A stretch of 64,000 nt of DNA from positions 62,001-126,000 of the forward strand of contig NCHA01000007.1 of assembly GCA_002257025.1 (NCBI GenBank). Direction: 5' to 3'. The notes beneath the pieces are model-generated. The model saw nothing but the letters and a program-made list of their open reading frames with translations. It was not told where the DNA came from and searched no databases. A program made the translations under genes and the position numbers. Positions 45,715 through 56,006 of the stretch are shown here, one piece after another (positions within the stretch are counted from its first letter, which is position 1; the number at the start of each line of letters is the position of its first letter). Origin of the DNA: Sphingobacteriales bacterium 16-39-50 (GTDB lineage Bacteria > Bacteroidota > Bacteroidia > Sphingobacteriales > Sphingobacteriaceae).

Positions 45715-46902
45715 ATGTCAGTATCAGCCTGGAATGATCAGCATACCCCCTTAATATCCATTGGATATAGGCACAATTCTGCTGCGGGCGCTGGGATTAT
45801 ATATACTGTCATCCTATCTGCGACCATCATTGCCTTGATTTTGTTGCCTTTCATTCCTGTTCAGGTCAGTATGAATAGTCGGGGTGTGATACAGTCGTCA
45901 TTAGAGCGCACGGATCTTTTTGCAGCAGTTAGTGGAAGGATAATTGAGATCAGGATGAAGGACAATCAAAGTATATCAGCCGGAGATACTGTTCTTGTCA
46001 TTGATTCCTCTTTGCCCGGAAAGCAAAGCAAAATTTTAAGGAGTCGATCGGCACTTCTCAGACAGCTTCTTGAAGATATAGGGCGTATAGTTAATCATGC
46101 CGGTCTTAGGGATAAGTCCTCAACAGAACCGGTATTTTTAACTGAGCAGTACAGAGCTTCCTGGCTGCAGTTCTGTCAGGAATTCGAAGAACACCAATTG
46201 AACAGAGATCAGTCAGAGCGAATTTATAAGAGGTATCGTACCTTGTATGAAAAGGGAGCAATTACTCTAGCGGAAGGTGAAAAAGTCAGGTTTGAATATG
46301 ATAAGTCCTTATCTGATCAAGCCCTGCTAATAAACCGATGGAGATCACAGTGGGAAATTGAAGCAGGCGGCTATCGAAGAGAGTTGAGTGAATTGCTTTC
46401 GCAGGAGGCTGAAATTGAAGAACAGAATAAGCTGTTTACTCTTCGGGCTCCTTTTAATGGTTCGGTACAAAGCCTGGCGGGTATTCAAGCAGGTTCCTAT
46501 GTATTCGCAAACCAAAAGATTGCAGAAATTTCTCCAAATGCTCAATTGATTGCGATATGTTATGTTAAGCCAACAGATATCGGCCTTATCAGAAATGGCC
46601 AGCCGGTAAACTTTCAGATTGATGCTTTCAATTACAATCAATGGGGTTTGATTTCGGGCAAAGTGGTTGATATTTCAGATGATATTATTTTTTCAGATCA
46701 GGGAGTTCCAGTATTCAAGGTGCGTTGTGTACTTGAGGGCGATTATTTGAAACTTAAGAATAATTATAGAGGATACCTTAAGAAAGGAATGAGTTTTACC
46801 GCCCGCTTTTTAGTAGCAGAGCGTACTTTGTTCGAATTGCTTTACGATAAACTTGACGATTGGCTAAATCCAAATCTTTCAGCCACATCTCCTGAAATAT
46901 GA
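45715..46902 (+). CDS. HlyD-type membrane fusion protein of peptide exporter
   Basis: Periplasmic adaptor of 395 residues. It has one N-terminal transmembrane helix (about 27-48), biotinyl-lipoyl half-motifs (about 62-90 and LRAPFNGSVQSLAGIQAGSYV near 243-262), a coiled-coil hairpin between them (about 100-230; rich in Glu, Arg, Gln) and a beta-barrel C-terminal part. Its stop overlaps the ABC gene start (ATGA), so the two are translationally coupled. Together they form the core of a type I-like peptide secretion system; the outer-membrane TolC partner is not in the window. Confidence 0.9.
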   Translation: MSVSAWNDQHTPLISIGYRHNSAAGAGIIYTVILSATIIALILLPFIPVQVSMNSRGVIQSSLERTDLFAAVSGRIIEIRMKDNQSISAGDTVLVIDSSLPGKQSKILRSRSALLRQLLEDIGRIVNHAGLRDKSSTEPVFLTEQYRASWLQFCQEFEEHQLNRDQSERIYKRYRTLYEKGAITLAEGEKVRFEYDKSLSDQALLINRWRSQWEIEAGGYRRELSELLSQEAEIEEQNKLFTLRAPFNGSVQSLAGIQAGSYVFANQKIAEISPNAQLIAICYVKPTDIGLIRNGQPVNFQIDAFNYNQWGLISGKVVDISDDIIFSDQGVPVFKVRCVLEGDYLKLKNNYRGYLKKGMSFTARFLVAERTLFELLYDKLDDWLNPNLSATSPEI

Positions 46903-49073
46903 ACATCCGGGTAAAACAGCGCGACATATCTGATTGCGGGGCAGCTTGTCTGGCCTCAGTTGCGAGGTTTTATAATCTTGATGTTCCGGTTGCGCGAATT
47001 CGTCAACATGCCGGAACTGATGTAAAGGGGACAAATGTTGCCGGTATGCTTGAAGCTGCCGTTAGACTTGGATTTGAGGCAAAAGGGGTTAAGGGAACCT
47101 TTGAAAGCCTTTTTAAAATACCGCTTCCGGCAATAGCACATATCATTGTCAATGCTCAGCTTCATCATTATGTGGTCATTTATAAAATAAATAAGCATAA
47201 GATCAGTATTATGGATCCTGCTGATGGGAAATTGCTTGTGAAAAAGCTCAACGATTTCAGAGAGGAGTGGACCGGGGTACTTATACTATTGGCACCGGAT
47301 GACAGTTTTGTTCATGGGAATCAAAAAATAAGCCTTTACACGCGTTTTTATAAACTTTTACTGCCTCATCATGCTGTTCTTGTTCAGGCTTTGTTCGGTG
47401 CCTTAATCTATACTCTCCTGGGACTATCAATGTCCATTTTTGTTCAGAAGATAGTAGATTTTGTGCTGGTTGATGGGAACAGGAATTTGCTCAACCTCAT
47501 GAGTGCCGGGATGTTCATCATACTCTTCCTGCAGATATTTATAGGCACCTTGAAGAGCATTTTTATAATTCGAACCGGGCAGATGATTGATGCCAGGCTC
47601 ATACTGGGCTATTATAAGCATCTTCTTAAATTGCCTCAGCAGTTTTTTGACACTATGAGGGTAGGTGAAATTACTTCAAGAATTGGGGATGCTGTAAAGA
47701 TTCGTTTGTTTATAAATGATGTGTCCATCAATCTGGCGGTAAACTTTTTTATGCTGGTATTTGCTTTCACGATGATGTTTACCTATTACTGGAAGCTTGC
47801 CCTGTATCTTTTGATCGTCATTCCACTCTATTCTGCCATTTATCTGATAAGCAATAGGCTCAATAACAAGGTTCAGCGCAAGCTGATGGAGAATTCGGCA
47901 GAATTAGAATCGCAGCTTGTAGAAAGTCTGAATTCGGTTGGAACTATCAAACGTTTCGGGCTGGAGGAATATGCGAATCAGAAAACTGAAATGCGGTTCG
48001 TGAAACTACTGACTACGGTTTATAAATCCGGTCTGAATGCAGTTTTTTCAGGATCTTCTACTGAGCTGGTTTCCCATTCATTTACCATTATATTACTTTG
48101 GGTTGGTGCAGGATTTGTTCTGGATAAGCAAATCAGTCCGGGTGAATTACTCTCTTTTTATACCCTGATCGGCTATTTTACAGGGCCCGTTTCTTCTTTT
48201 GTGGGGATGAATAAAACTGTTCAGGATGCGATCATTGCTTCCGATCGCTTATTTGAAATTATGGATATGGAGCAGGAGAGTGAGGACCATAAGTTTGAAA
48301 TCGAAAGATCGAACCTTGGAAATATCAGATTCGTTGATGTTTCCTTTCGATATGGTTCGCGGGTCATGGTTTTTGATAAACTAAATTTGGAGATCCCATA
48401 TCAAAAAATGACAGGAATAGTCGGGGAGAGTGGGTCCGGAAAATCTACACTGATGTCTATTCTGCAGAACATATATCCGGTTCATAATGGTCATGTTTTT
48501 ATTGGTGATTCTGAGATAAAATATATCAGTAATAGCTCCTTGCGACAGATCATTGCTGTAGTACCACAGAAGATAGAACTCTTTGCCGCTGATGTAAGTA
48601 CCAATATTTCTATTGGGGATGATGAACCCGATATGAAGAAGATCCTGGGTATTTGCACTATGCTAGGAATTACCCAATTTATTGATGACTTACCCTATGG
48701 ATTTCAAACCCAGCTTGGCGAGAACGGAGCAAGCCTTTCGGGTGGACAAAAGCAAAGAATTGCAATAGCACGAGCCCTGTACCGTGATCCTGAAATCCTT
48801 ATTTTGGACGAAGCGAGTTCTTCCCTCGACCCGGTGTCTGAAAGATATGTTCAGAATGCAATAGATTTTTTACTTTCTGATAGGAAGACCGTAATTGTAA
48901 TCTCCCATCGCCTCAGCAGTATTCAAAAGGCCGGAAAGATCATTGTTTTAAAAGATGGGAAAGTAGTGGAAGAGGGGAAACATGCTGAACTGATAGCTTA
49001 TCCGGGAGAGTATTATCATTTATGGTCTCAGCAAATGCCCATGGAATTTCGAAGTTTAATGGATGCCAAATGA
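46899..49073 (+). CDS. C39 peptidase-containing ABC exporter (bacteriocin type)
   Basis: 724 residues that cleave double-glycine leaders and export the peptide. The N-terminal C39 peptidase (about 1-130) shows the Q-x-D-x-x-D-C box with Gln7 and catalytic Cys13, His in HHYVVIY (about 89-90) and Asp in MDPADG (about 105). Six membrane helices follow (about 155-460), then the ATPase: Walker A GESGSGKST (about 508), signature LSGGQKQR (about 613), Walker B LILDEASS (about 634) and switch His in ISHRLS. All catalytic residues are present. Two small peptides with GG leaders lie 1.1-1.5 kb downstream and are its likely cargo. Confidence 0.94.
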   Translation: MNIRVKQRDISDCGAACLASVARFYNLDVPVARIRQHAGTDVKGTNVAGMLEAAVRLGFEAKGVKGTFESLFKIPLPAIAHIIVNAQLHHYVVIYKINKHKISIMDPADGKLLVKKLNDFREEWTGVLILLAPDDSFVHGNQKISLYTRFYKLLLPHHAVLVQALFGALIYTLLGLSMSIFVQKIVDFVLVDGNRNLLNLMSAGMFIILFLQIFIGTLKSIFIIRTGQMIDARLILGYYKHLLKLPQQFFDTMRVGEITSRIGDAVKIRLFINDVSINLAVNFFMLVFAFTMMFTYYWKLALYLLIVIPLYSAIYLISNRLNNKVQRKLMENSAELESQLVESLNSVGTIKRFGLEEYANQKTEMRFVKLLTTVYKSGLNAVFSGSSTELVSHSFTIILLWVGAGFVLDKQISPGELLSFYTLIGYFTGPVSSFVGMNKTVQDAIIASDRLFEIMDMEQESEDHKFEIERSNLGNIRFVDVSFRYGSRVMVFDKLNLEIPYQKMTGIVGESGSGKSTLMSILQNIYPVHNGHVFIGDSEIKYISNSSLRQIIAVVPQKIELFAADVSTNISIGDDEPDMKKILGICTMLGITQFIDDLPYGFQTQLGENGASLSGGQKQRIAIARALYRDPEILILDEASSSLDPVSERYVQNAIDFLLSDRKTVIVISHRLSSIQKAGKIIVLKDGKVVEEGKHAELIAYPGEYYHLWSQQMPMEFRSLMDAK

Positions 49074-49330
49074 AATTGCTGGAACAAATTGAGCGAATTA
49101 ACCGGCTGCATGAGTTGATCAAGCATCGTCGGACTGGTACTCCAAGTCAGCTGGCCCAGAGACTGAATCTATCTACTTCAATGGTTTATAAACTAATCGA
49201 TGAGTTGAAACTACGTGAGGCTCCAATCGTTTATTCAAGGCAAATGGGTACTTATTTTTATAGTCGTAGTTTTCAGATGAAGATATCTATTGATTTTAAA
49301 ACACTCACAGAAGAGGAAATGCAGGGATAG
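49070..49330 (+). CDS. Small HTH regulator in the peptide-export operon
   Basis: 86 residues; the ATG overlaps the exporter's stop (ATGA), giving coupling. A helix-turn-helix of HTH_11 type covers about 5-55 (ELIKHRRTGTPSQLAQRLNLSTSMVYKLIDELK), followed by a short beta-wing (IVYSRQMGTYFYS). No effector domain. It could tune the peptide genes downstream; this is inferred from position. A longer reading from 49022 is possible but lies inside the exporter gene. Confidence 0.82.
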   Translation: MKLLEQIERINRLHELIKHRRTGTPSQLAQRLNLSTSMVYKLIDELKLREAPIVYSRQMGTYFYSRSFQMKISIDFKTLTEEEMQG

Positions 49331-49458
49331 TTTAATTATAAATATTTACGTTCTGTTTACCGTTTACTCATTTATCAGCCATATAATTCTTCAAGTAGTG
49401 AAATATGTTTATTTTATCTATAATTTCTTTTTAATCAAGTACTTAAATTCAATTATCT

Positions 49459-49581
49459 ATGAAAAAGTATGCTAAAATAATCTGGTTTGCAGCCTTTGTT
49501 TTAATTGTTTTAGTTGTTTTCTTTTATTGGGATGATATGGCAAGGGGTTTTAGGGATGGGTATAATTCTGTGCCTAAATAG
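49459..49581 (+). CDS. 40-residue single-helix membrane peptide
   Basis: Starts MKKYAKIIWFAAF, has one strong transmembrane helix (about 8-24) and ends DDMARGFRDGYNSVPK. The tail pattern (acidic, G-F-x-D-G-Y-N) resembles the AGISDGWNG segment of the peptide at 50160. No GG leader. It could be an immunity or accessory peptide, or a leaderless bacteriocin. I do not recognise it; the call that it is a gene rests on position, a clear start and its motif. Confidence 0.6.
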   Translation: MKKYAKIIWFAAFVLIVLVVFFYWDDMARGFRDGYNSVPK

Positions 49582-50159
49582 AATTGCTCTCAATGGTCTA
49601 AGCACTTGCTGATTCATTAATTATATCAGCCCATTCATTATGATGCATGCGAATAGTTCTAACATATAGCTGGCACATTCTATTCACAGTTAAGATGGTT
49701 GAAATCTTAGATCTATGCAAGCCCGAAAACGGGAATACCCTGAACTCTATAGGCGATTAAGTATTACCTATTCAGCTTATTGTGCTGATTATTAAATACT
49801 CATATTGAAAAATTATTTTACTTCACTATAGTTTTTTTGCACTGAAGATGTTTTACTTAGACTATCGCGATCAATGCTGTACAGCAGAAGGCAGAAACCG
49901 AAAAGCCTGGAAAGAGTAGGTAAAATATAAATTGATATAATAGGAATATTTTGAATTTGGATTTTGGACTTAAAGCAAATGAAGCTTTTATTAGCCGCTG
50001 CAATCATGATGCATATAAGTGGAATTTAACGTTGGCCAGGCAAGGCAAATCAGCTTTGACCTTGCTGTAACAAATTCTCATTTAACGATGGCGGCTCTTT
50101 TATTTCCATTATTTAATGCAATTTTTTAAAATCTGTTATTCAATTAAAACTAAAAAACT
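49582..50159. other. Spacer before the GG-leader peptide genes
   Basis: AT-rich, no credible gene on either strand. Contains the short CCCG-AAAA-CGGG stem at 49722-49733. It should carry the promoter of the peptide genes. Confidence 0.55.
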
Positions 50160-50342
50160 ATGGATTTGAATCGATTGAATGTAATTGAACTTGATTCTAA
50201 GGAATTAATCAATTTTGAAGGAGGTAATTGGCTTAAAGCATCAATTTGGGGAACTATTGCTTACGAACTTGCATCGAATTGGGACGCGGTTAAAGCGGGA
50301 ATCTCCGATGGCTGGAATGGGACTTATAACAATAAATTTTAA
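50160..50342 (+). CDS. Double-glycine-leader peptide (bacteriocin-like precursor 1)
   Basis: 60 residues. The leader (about 1-22) reads NVIELDSKELINFEGG, matching the L-x-x-x-E-L-x-x-x-E-G-G pattern cleaved by C39 peptidases. The predicted core (about 38 residues) is Trp-rich with a hydrophobic, Gly/Ala-containing helix and a tail with DGWNGTYNNKF, like class II bacteriocins. It lies 1.1 kb after the C39 exporter gene. Antimicrobial activity is not shown; it might instead be a signal peptide. Confidence 0.8.
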   Translation: MDLNRLNVIELDSKELINFEGGNWLKASIWGTIAYELASNWDAVKAGISDGWNGTYNNKF

Positions 50343-50355
50343 AAAACATTTAATT

Positions 50356-50529
50356 ATGAAACTACAAGAATTAACAACAGATGAATTGATGACTATTGAT
50401 GGGGGAGGCCTTGGAAATTTTATTTATGATGTGTTTTATGCAACTACAAGGGCACTTCGTTTTGCATCCGACCTTTCTGATTCACTAAATGGTAATCCAA
50501 ATTTTGGTAATCCATCGGTATATAAGTAA
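50356..50529 (+). CDS. Double-glycine-leader peptide (bacteriocin-like precursor 2)
   Basis: 57 residues starting MKLQELTTDELMTIDGGG; the leader (about 1-17) fits the same GG pattern, with a core of about 40 residues, aromatic at first (LGNFIYDVFYATT) and Asn/Pro-rich at the end. It follows precursor 1 by 13 bp, so the two are probably made together as a two-peptide system. The frame is open further upstream (to 50215) but that part lies over precursor 1. Confidence 0.78.
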   Translation: MKLQELTTDELMTIDGGGLGNFIYDVFYATTRALRFASDLSDSLNGNPNFGNPSVYK

Positions 50530-50580
50530 AATTAGAAAATTAGCAGACTATTTTATATAGTCTGCTAACAAAACGGGACT

Positions 50581-51033
50581 ATGATTAAGTTAGAAGACAA
50601 AAAATTTATTCAATTATTTTTTCTGATACTTCTGTTTAAAATTATCAATGGTTATGTATTCACTTACATTAACCATAGATTCTTTAAGCTTGAAAATGCA
50701 ATTTTTGAAGAATTGTCTGAGAAGGAAATGTTTTTTTTAGCGGTAGTACTTGCTCCAATAATTGAGACTCTGATTTTTCAATTATTTCTTTATCGATTAT
50801 TAGATAAAACAAGAATTAATAATATGCCAATAATCATCATTCTCATGTCATTTGCTTTTTCACAAGCACATTGGTATCATTGGCTTTATGTAGTCGCAGC
50901 ATTTATCAATGGATTATTTTTAAATTATTTTTATGTATACATTCTCAAGAACAAGAATGAACTTATTGCGGTTTTGCTGACAATTGCTTTGCATACATCC
51001 TATAATTTATTTGGATTCTTTTTGGTTGAATAA
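50581..51033 (+). CDS. CPBP/Abi-family membrane protein, candidate immunity protein
   Basis: 150 residues with about four membrane helices. CPBP (CAAX-protease-like) motifs are present but divergent: ETLIFQLFLYR (usual EExxxR, here E-T), SQAHWYHW (motif 2 His) and ALHTSYNLFG (motif 3 His). Members of this family in bacteriocin loci protect the producer. It begins 51 bp after precursor 2, on the same strand. Immunity is inferred from position and family. Confidence 0.8.
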   Translation: MIKLEDKKFIQLFFLILLFKIINGYVFTYINHRFFKLENAIFEELSEKEMFFLAVVLAPIIETLIFQLFLYRLLDKTRINNMPIIIILMSFAFSQAHWYHWLYVVAAFINGLFLNYFYVYILKNKNELIAVLLTIALHTSYNLFGFFLVE

Positions 51034-51120
51034 GACTTTTGAAAAGTCTTGTACCAATATTGCCAGGAGTAAAGCGTAATTGTTCCTGAGGTGAATACCA
51101 TAAATCCAAGAGATTGGAAT

Positions 51121-51429
51121 CTATTTTTCTTTCTTTGCTTCCTCTGTAATAATCACAAAAACATCCTCATTCTCCTTTTTCATCAGATATTTTTCGCGGG
51201 CGAATTTTTCAAGCTTTGTCTTGTCTGTAGTCAGTTCATTGAGGTCTTTAACTGCTTTTGCCGATTCTTTGAGATAGAATTCTTTTTCAGCCTCAAGCTT
51301 GTTCAGTTGAGTGCGGTATTCATATTGCGACATCAGATCATTACGATCGAAAAACAACATCCAGGTCAAAAATGCAATGCCTGCTATGAAATACTTATTA
51401 CGAATCAGATCTAAAAAACGGTACATCAA
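51121..51429 (-). CDS. FtsB/DivIC-family septum formation initiator
   Basis: 102 residues: short basic cytoplasmic tail, one membrane helix (about 13-26), then a coiled coil (about 28-80; rich in Glu/Lys/Leu heptads) and the LEKFAREKYLMKKENEDVFVI segment typical of FtsB/DivIC. It acts at the division septum with FtsL and FtsQ-type proteins. It lies downstream of eno on the same strand, with a terminator between, an arrangement common in the phylum. ATG 51426 is an equally good start. Confidence 0.88.
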   Translation of the reverse strand: MMYRFLDLIRNKYFIAGIAFLTWMLFFDRNDLMSQYEYRTQLNKLEAEKEFYLKESAKAVKDLNELTTDKTKLEKFAREKYLMKKENEDVFVIITEEAKKEK

Positions 51430-51448
51430 TACAAATATAAAACAAAAA

Positions 51449-51475
51449 CATCCCGGAGTTTATAATTCCGGGATG
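51449..51475 (-). terminator. Rho-independent terminator of eno
   Basis: Perfect 9-bp arms CATCCCGGA and TCCGGGATG with a 9-nt loop, followed on the minus strand by TTTTTGTTTT. It separates eno from the ftsB-like gene. Confidence 0.85.
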
Positions 51476-51536
51476 GCTTATTATCAACTTATTAACAAAA
51501 GGCTATAAAGCCCAGGTTTACAAGGGTGCTTTTCGT

Positions 51537-52838
<1,302 letters not shown>

Positions 52839-52964
52839 TTATTAAGAAATGTATATATTCTGATTGCATAGTGTACTTAATACACTTAACTTATGTTTTT
52901 AAAAATACTCATTTTCAGGAGCATTGAATGATTTTTTGCTTATGTATAAATTGACCAACTAAAT

Positions 52965-54065
52965 TTAGTTATTCATCAGTGCCACAAAATCATCGAACAA
53001 ATACCTTGAATCGTGCGGACCAGGTGATGATTCCGGGTGATATTGCACAGAAAATGCTTTCTTACCTTTTACTCTGATTCCTTCTATCGACTGGTCGTTC
53101 AGGTTCAAATGGGTAATTTCCACTTTATCCGAATTTCTGACATCCTCCGGAATTACTCCGAAACCATGATTCTGTGAGGTAACTTCACAATGATTGATAA
53201 TGATATTTTTTACCGGATGATTTAATCCTCTGTGTCCGTTGAACATTTTCATTGTGCGGATATCATTAGCCAGTGCCAGTAACTGATGACCAAGGCAAAT
53301 GCCAAAGAGCGGTTTTTCTGATTTTAAAACTGCCTTTACGGTCTCGATAGCATAAGGCATTGCCGAAGGATCACCTGGACCATTACTAATGAAATATCCA
53401 TCAGGATTCCATTTTTCCATTTCAGCAAAAGAAGTCTTTGCCGGGAATACTTTAGAAAATACACCTCTGCTATCAAAATTTCTGAGAATATTCTTCTTCA
53501 CACCAAGATCCAGAACTGCAACACGTTTTGGGGCATTTTTATCGCCATACTCATAAGCCTCTTTTGTTGAAACTTGTGAAGATAGCTCAAGGCCGTCCAT
53601 TGATGGAACTTTAGCTAATTTTGTCTTTAACTCTTCGATATCCAGTATTTCTGATGAAATGATTGCATTCATAGCACCTTTATCACGAATATGTCTAACC
53701 AGGGACCTTGTGTCTACATCAGAGATTCCAACAATCTTCTCTTCAAGAAAATAATCCTGAATGGAAGTATCGGCCATCTTTCTGCTATAGGTAATGTTAA
53801 AGTTTTTGCAAACCAGTCCGGCGATTTTGATATTATCAGATTCTATCTCTTCATTATGAATCCCATAATTACCAATATGAGCATTGGTAGTTACCATAAT
53901 TTGTCCGAAATAGGATGGATCTGTAAAAATCTCCTGATATCCGGTCATGCCCGTATTAAAACAAATTTCGCCGGTTGTTGTACCAATCTTTCCAGCCGCT
54001 TTTCCGTGGTAGACAGTTCCATCTGCAAGTAAGAGAACAGCAGGTAATTTGATGTAATTATTCAT
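52965..54065 (-). CDS. carA: Carbamoyl-phosphate synthase small (glutaminase) subunit
   Basis: 366 residues. The N-terminal small-subunit domain (ADGTVYHGKAAG, GEICFNTGMTGYQEIFTDPSY) is followed by a class I glutamine amidotransferase. The nucleophile Cys is in GICLGHQLL (about 260) and the His/Glu pair in SVQYHPESSPGPHDS near the C-terminus. It supplies ammonia to CarB for arginine and pyrimidine synthesis. carB is not in the window, so the subunits are encoded apart. Confidence 0.95.
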   Translation of the reverse strand: MNNYIKLPAVLLLADGTVYHGKAAGKIGTTTGEICFNTGMTGYQEIFTDPSYFGQIMVTTNAHIGNYGIHNEEIESDNIKIAGLVCKNFNITYSRKMADTSIQDYFLEEKIVGISDVDTRSLVRHIRDKGAMNAIISSEILDIEELKTKLAKVPSMDGLELSSQVSTKEAYEYGDKNAPKRVAVLDLGVKKNILRNFDSRGVFSKVFPAKTSFAEMEKWNPDGYFISNGPGDPSAMPYAIETVKAVLKSEKPLFGICLGHQLLALANDIRTMKMFNGHRGLNHPVKNIIINHCEVTSQNHGFGVIPEDVRNSDKVEITHLNLNDQSIEGIRVKGKKAFSVQYHPESSPGPHDSRYLFDDFVALMNN

Positions 54066-54318
54066 TTATTAAATATTGATAAGGGATTTGAAAATCAATT
54101 GAAAAGCAAAGATTTCGGAAGGTTTTCCGTTGTGTTGAGGCTTGAACACTGAAGTTTTTTACTTCATTTATCACGGGGGACAAAATTAGTGAATAATTAC
54201 TAAAAGTAAAAGGGATTTAGTATGAAAATTTATATTGTTTTTCATTTCCTGATATAGAATATTATGGAAGTATTGTTTCTTTTAATCCTAACTTTGAGCC
54301 AAAATAAACTCCTGCTAC

Positions 54319-55134
54319 ATGTCTGTACACAAAGAGGTAAAGCGGATCACGACAAATACGATCCAGGAAATGAAGCAAAAGGGCGAAAAAATCGCCATGC
54401 TGACTTCTTATGATTATTCAATGGCTACCATTGTTGATGAAGGTGGGATCGATGTCATCCTTGTTGGTGATTCAGCTTCAAACGTAATGGCCGGACATGA
54501 AACTACGCTGCCAATTACGCTCGATCAGATGATCTATCATGCTCAATCTGTAGTGAGAGCCGTCAAACGTGCCCTGGTTGTAGTTGACCTTCCATTCGGT
54601 TCATATCAGGGTAATTCAAAAGAAGCACTGAATTCGGCAATCAGGATCATGAAAGAATCAGGAGCCCATGCTGTAAAACTTGAGGGCGGATTTGAGATAC
54701 GTGAATCGATTGAACGAATCATTACATCAGGAATTCCAGTAATGGGACATTTGGGTTTAACTCCACAGTCGATCTATAAATTTGGTACTTATACAGTAAG
54801 GGCTAAAGAGGAAGCCGAAGCCGAAAAATTGAAACAGGATATCATGGTTCTTCAGGATGCCGGGTGTTTTTCTGTAGTGCTTGAAAAGATACCTGCAAAA
54901 CTTGCTAAGGAAGTAACAGATTCTATTAAAATCCCAACCATAGGAATTGGCGCTGGTCCACATTGTGACGGACAGGTTTTGGTTATTAATGATATGATTG
55001 GATTGACCAAAGGGTTTAAGCCCCGCTTTCTGAGACAATACCTCAACCTGTTTGATCAGATTAATGGCGCTGTGCAATCCTATGTGAAGGATGTGAAAAG
55101 AGGCAACTTCCCGGATGAAAAGGAACAATATTAA
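54319..55134 (+). CDS. panB: 3-methyl-2-oxobutanoate hydroxymethyltransferase
   Basis: First committed step of pantothenate synthesis: transfers a hydroxymethyl group from methylene-THF to 2-oxoisovalerate. 271 residues: [10 protein letters not shown], the metal-binding [20 protein letters not shown] loop, [16 protein letters not shown] and [16 protein letters not shown], all standard. A TAACTTTG box at 54289-54296 may be its -7 element. Followed 13 bp later by an RluA-type gene. Confidence 0.96.
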   Translation: MSVHKEVKRITTNTIQEMKQKGEKIAMLTSYDYSMATIVDEGGIDVILVGDSASNVMAGHETTLPITLDQMIYHAQSVVRAVKRALVVVDLPFGSYQGNSKEALNSAIRIMKESGAHAVKLEGGFEIRESIERIITSGIPVMGHLGLTPQSIYKFGTYTVRAKEEAEAEKLKQDIMVLQDAGCFSVVLEKIPAKLAKEVTDSIKIPTIGIGAGPHCDGQVLVINDMIGLTKGFKPRFLRQYLNLFDQINGAVQSYVKDVKRGNFPDEKEQY

Positions 55135-55147
55135 TTAATACCCCTTC

Positions 55148-55879
55148 ATGGCTGCTCCCGAATATAAGAAGGTTAAATTTCCTGTCCTTGCTGCAGATAT
55201 TACCGATAAAGATATTTTATTTGAGGACAATCATCTAATTGCAGTAAACAAGCGTGCCGGTGATATCGTGCAGGTTGATGATACAGGTGATGAATCTCTG
55301 GATGAGAAAGTTAAAAGATATATCGCCCAAAAGTATAATAAACCAAACGGGGCATTTTTGGGTGTGGTGCATCGCCTCGACCGGCCCGTAAGCGGAGTAA
55401 TTCTATTTGCCAAAACGAGTAAGGCCCTTGATCGCATCAATAAGATGTTCAAGAGCAGGGATATGCACAAAACCTATTGGGCGGTGGTAAGAAACCGTCC
55501 GGAAATTGAACAGGGTACCCTTGTACATTGGCTGGTTAAAAATCCTCAGAAAAATGTAACCAAGGCCTATGAAAAGGAGGTTCCCGGTAGTCAGAGGGCA
55601 GAACTTCATTACAAATTAATCGGAGAACTTGGGGGTTATTATCTGATAGAGGTAGATCCGATAACAGGTCGCCCCCATCAGATTCGTGTACAACTTTCAA
55701 CAATGAATTGCCCTATTGTTGGGGATAATAAATATGGCTACCCCCGTGGTAGTCTCAAAAAGAGTATTTGCCTTCATGCAAGAAGATTGCAGTTCATGCA
55801 TCCTGTAAAGCAGGAACCAGTCAATATCTTTGCTCCATTACCAAAGGATGGATTTTGGGAGCGATTTGAGGATTTTTAG
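55148..55879 (+). CDS. RluA-family RNA pseudouridine synthase
   Basis: 243 residues, RluA type without an N-terminal S4 domain. Catalytic Asp in VVHRLDRPVSGVILFAKT (about 75), with TGRPHQIRVQLS and GDNKYGYP further on. It modifies 23S rRNA or tRNA uridines; the site cannot be told from sequence. Likely co-transcribed with panB. Confidence 0.9.
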   Translation: MAAPEYKKVKFPVLAADITDKDILFEDNHLIAVNKRAGDIVQVDDTGDESLDEKVKRYIAQKYNKPNGAFLGVVHRLDRPVSGVILFAKTSKALDRINKMFKSRDMHKTYWAVVRNRPEIEQGTLVHWLVKNPQKNVTKAYEKEVPGSQRAELHYKLIGELGGYYLIEVDPITGRPHQIRVQLSTMNCPIVGDNKYGYPRGSLKKSICLHARRLQFMHPVKQEPVNIFAPLPKDGFWERFEDF

Positions 55880-56006
55880 GATTGAAGATAAATTTGGTTG
55901 GGCAGTTCGTTATGGGGAATAGGGAATAGGTATCAAGCTATATCAGATTAATACTTCTGTACCTGACCGCTATGTACAATAAATATTAATATCTTCTGCC
56001 CCAGAT

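Noticed and set aside
49813..50007. Minus-strand 64-codon frame inside the peptide-gene spacer
   Set aside because: No homology I recognise, no plausible partner, opposite to all local genes, and composition typical of AT-rich chance frames.
49979..50029. 16-residue frame (MKLLLAAAI...) before the GG-leader genes
   Set aside because: Too short, no GG leader, no motif shared with its neighbours.
50215..50355. Upstream extension of the second GG-leader peptide to a 104-residue product
   Set aside because: The extra part overlaps precursor 1 in another frame and destroys the leader position; ATG 50356 gives a normal GG-leader peptide.
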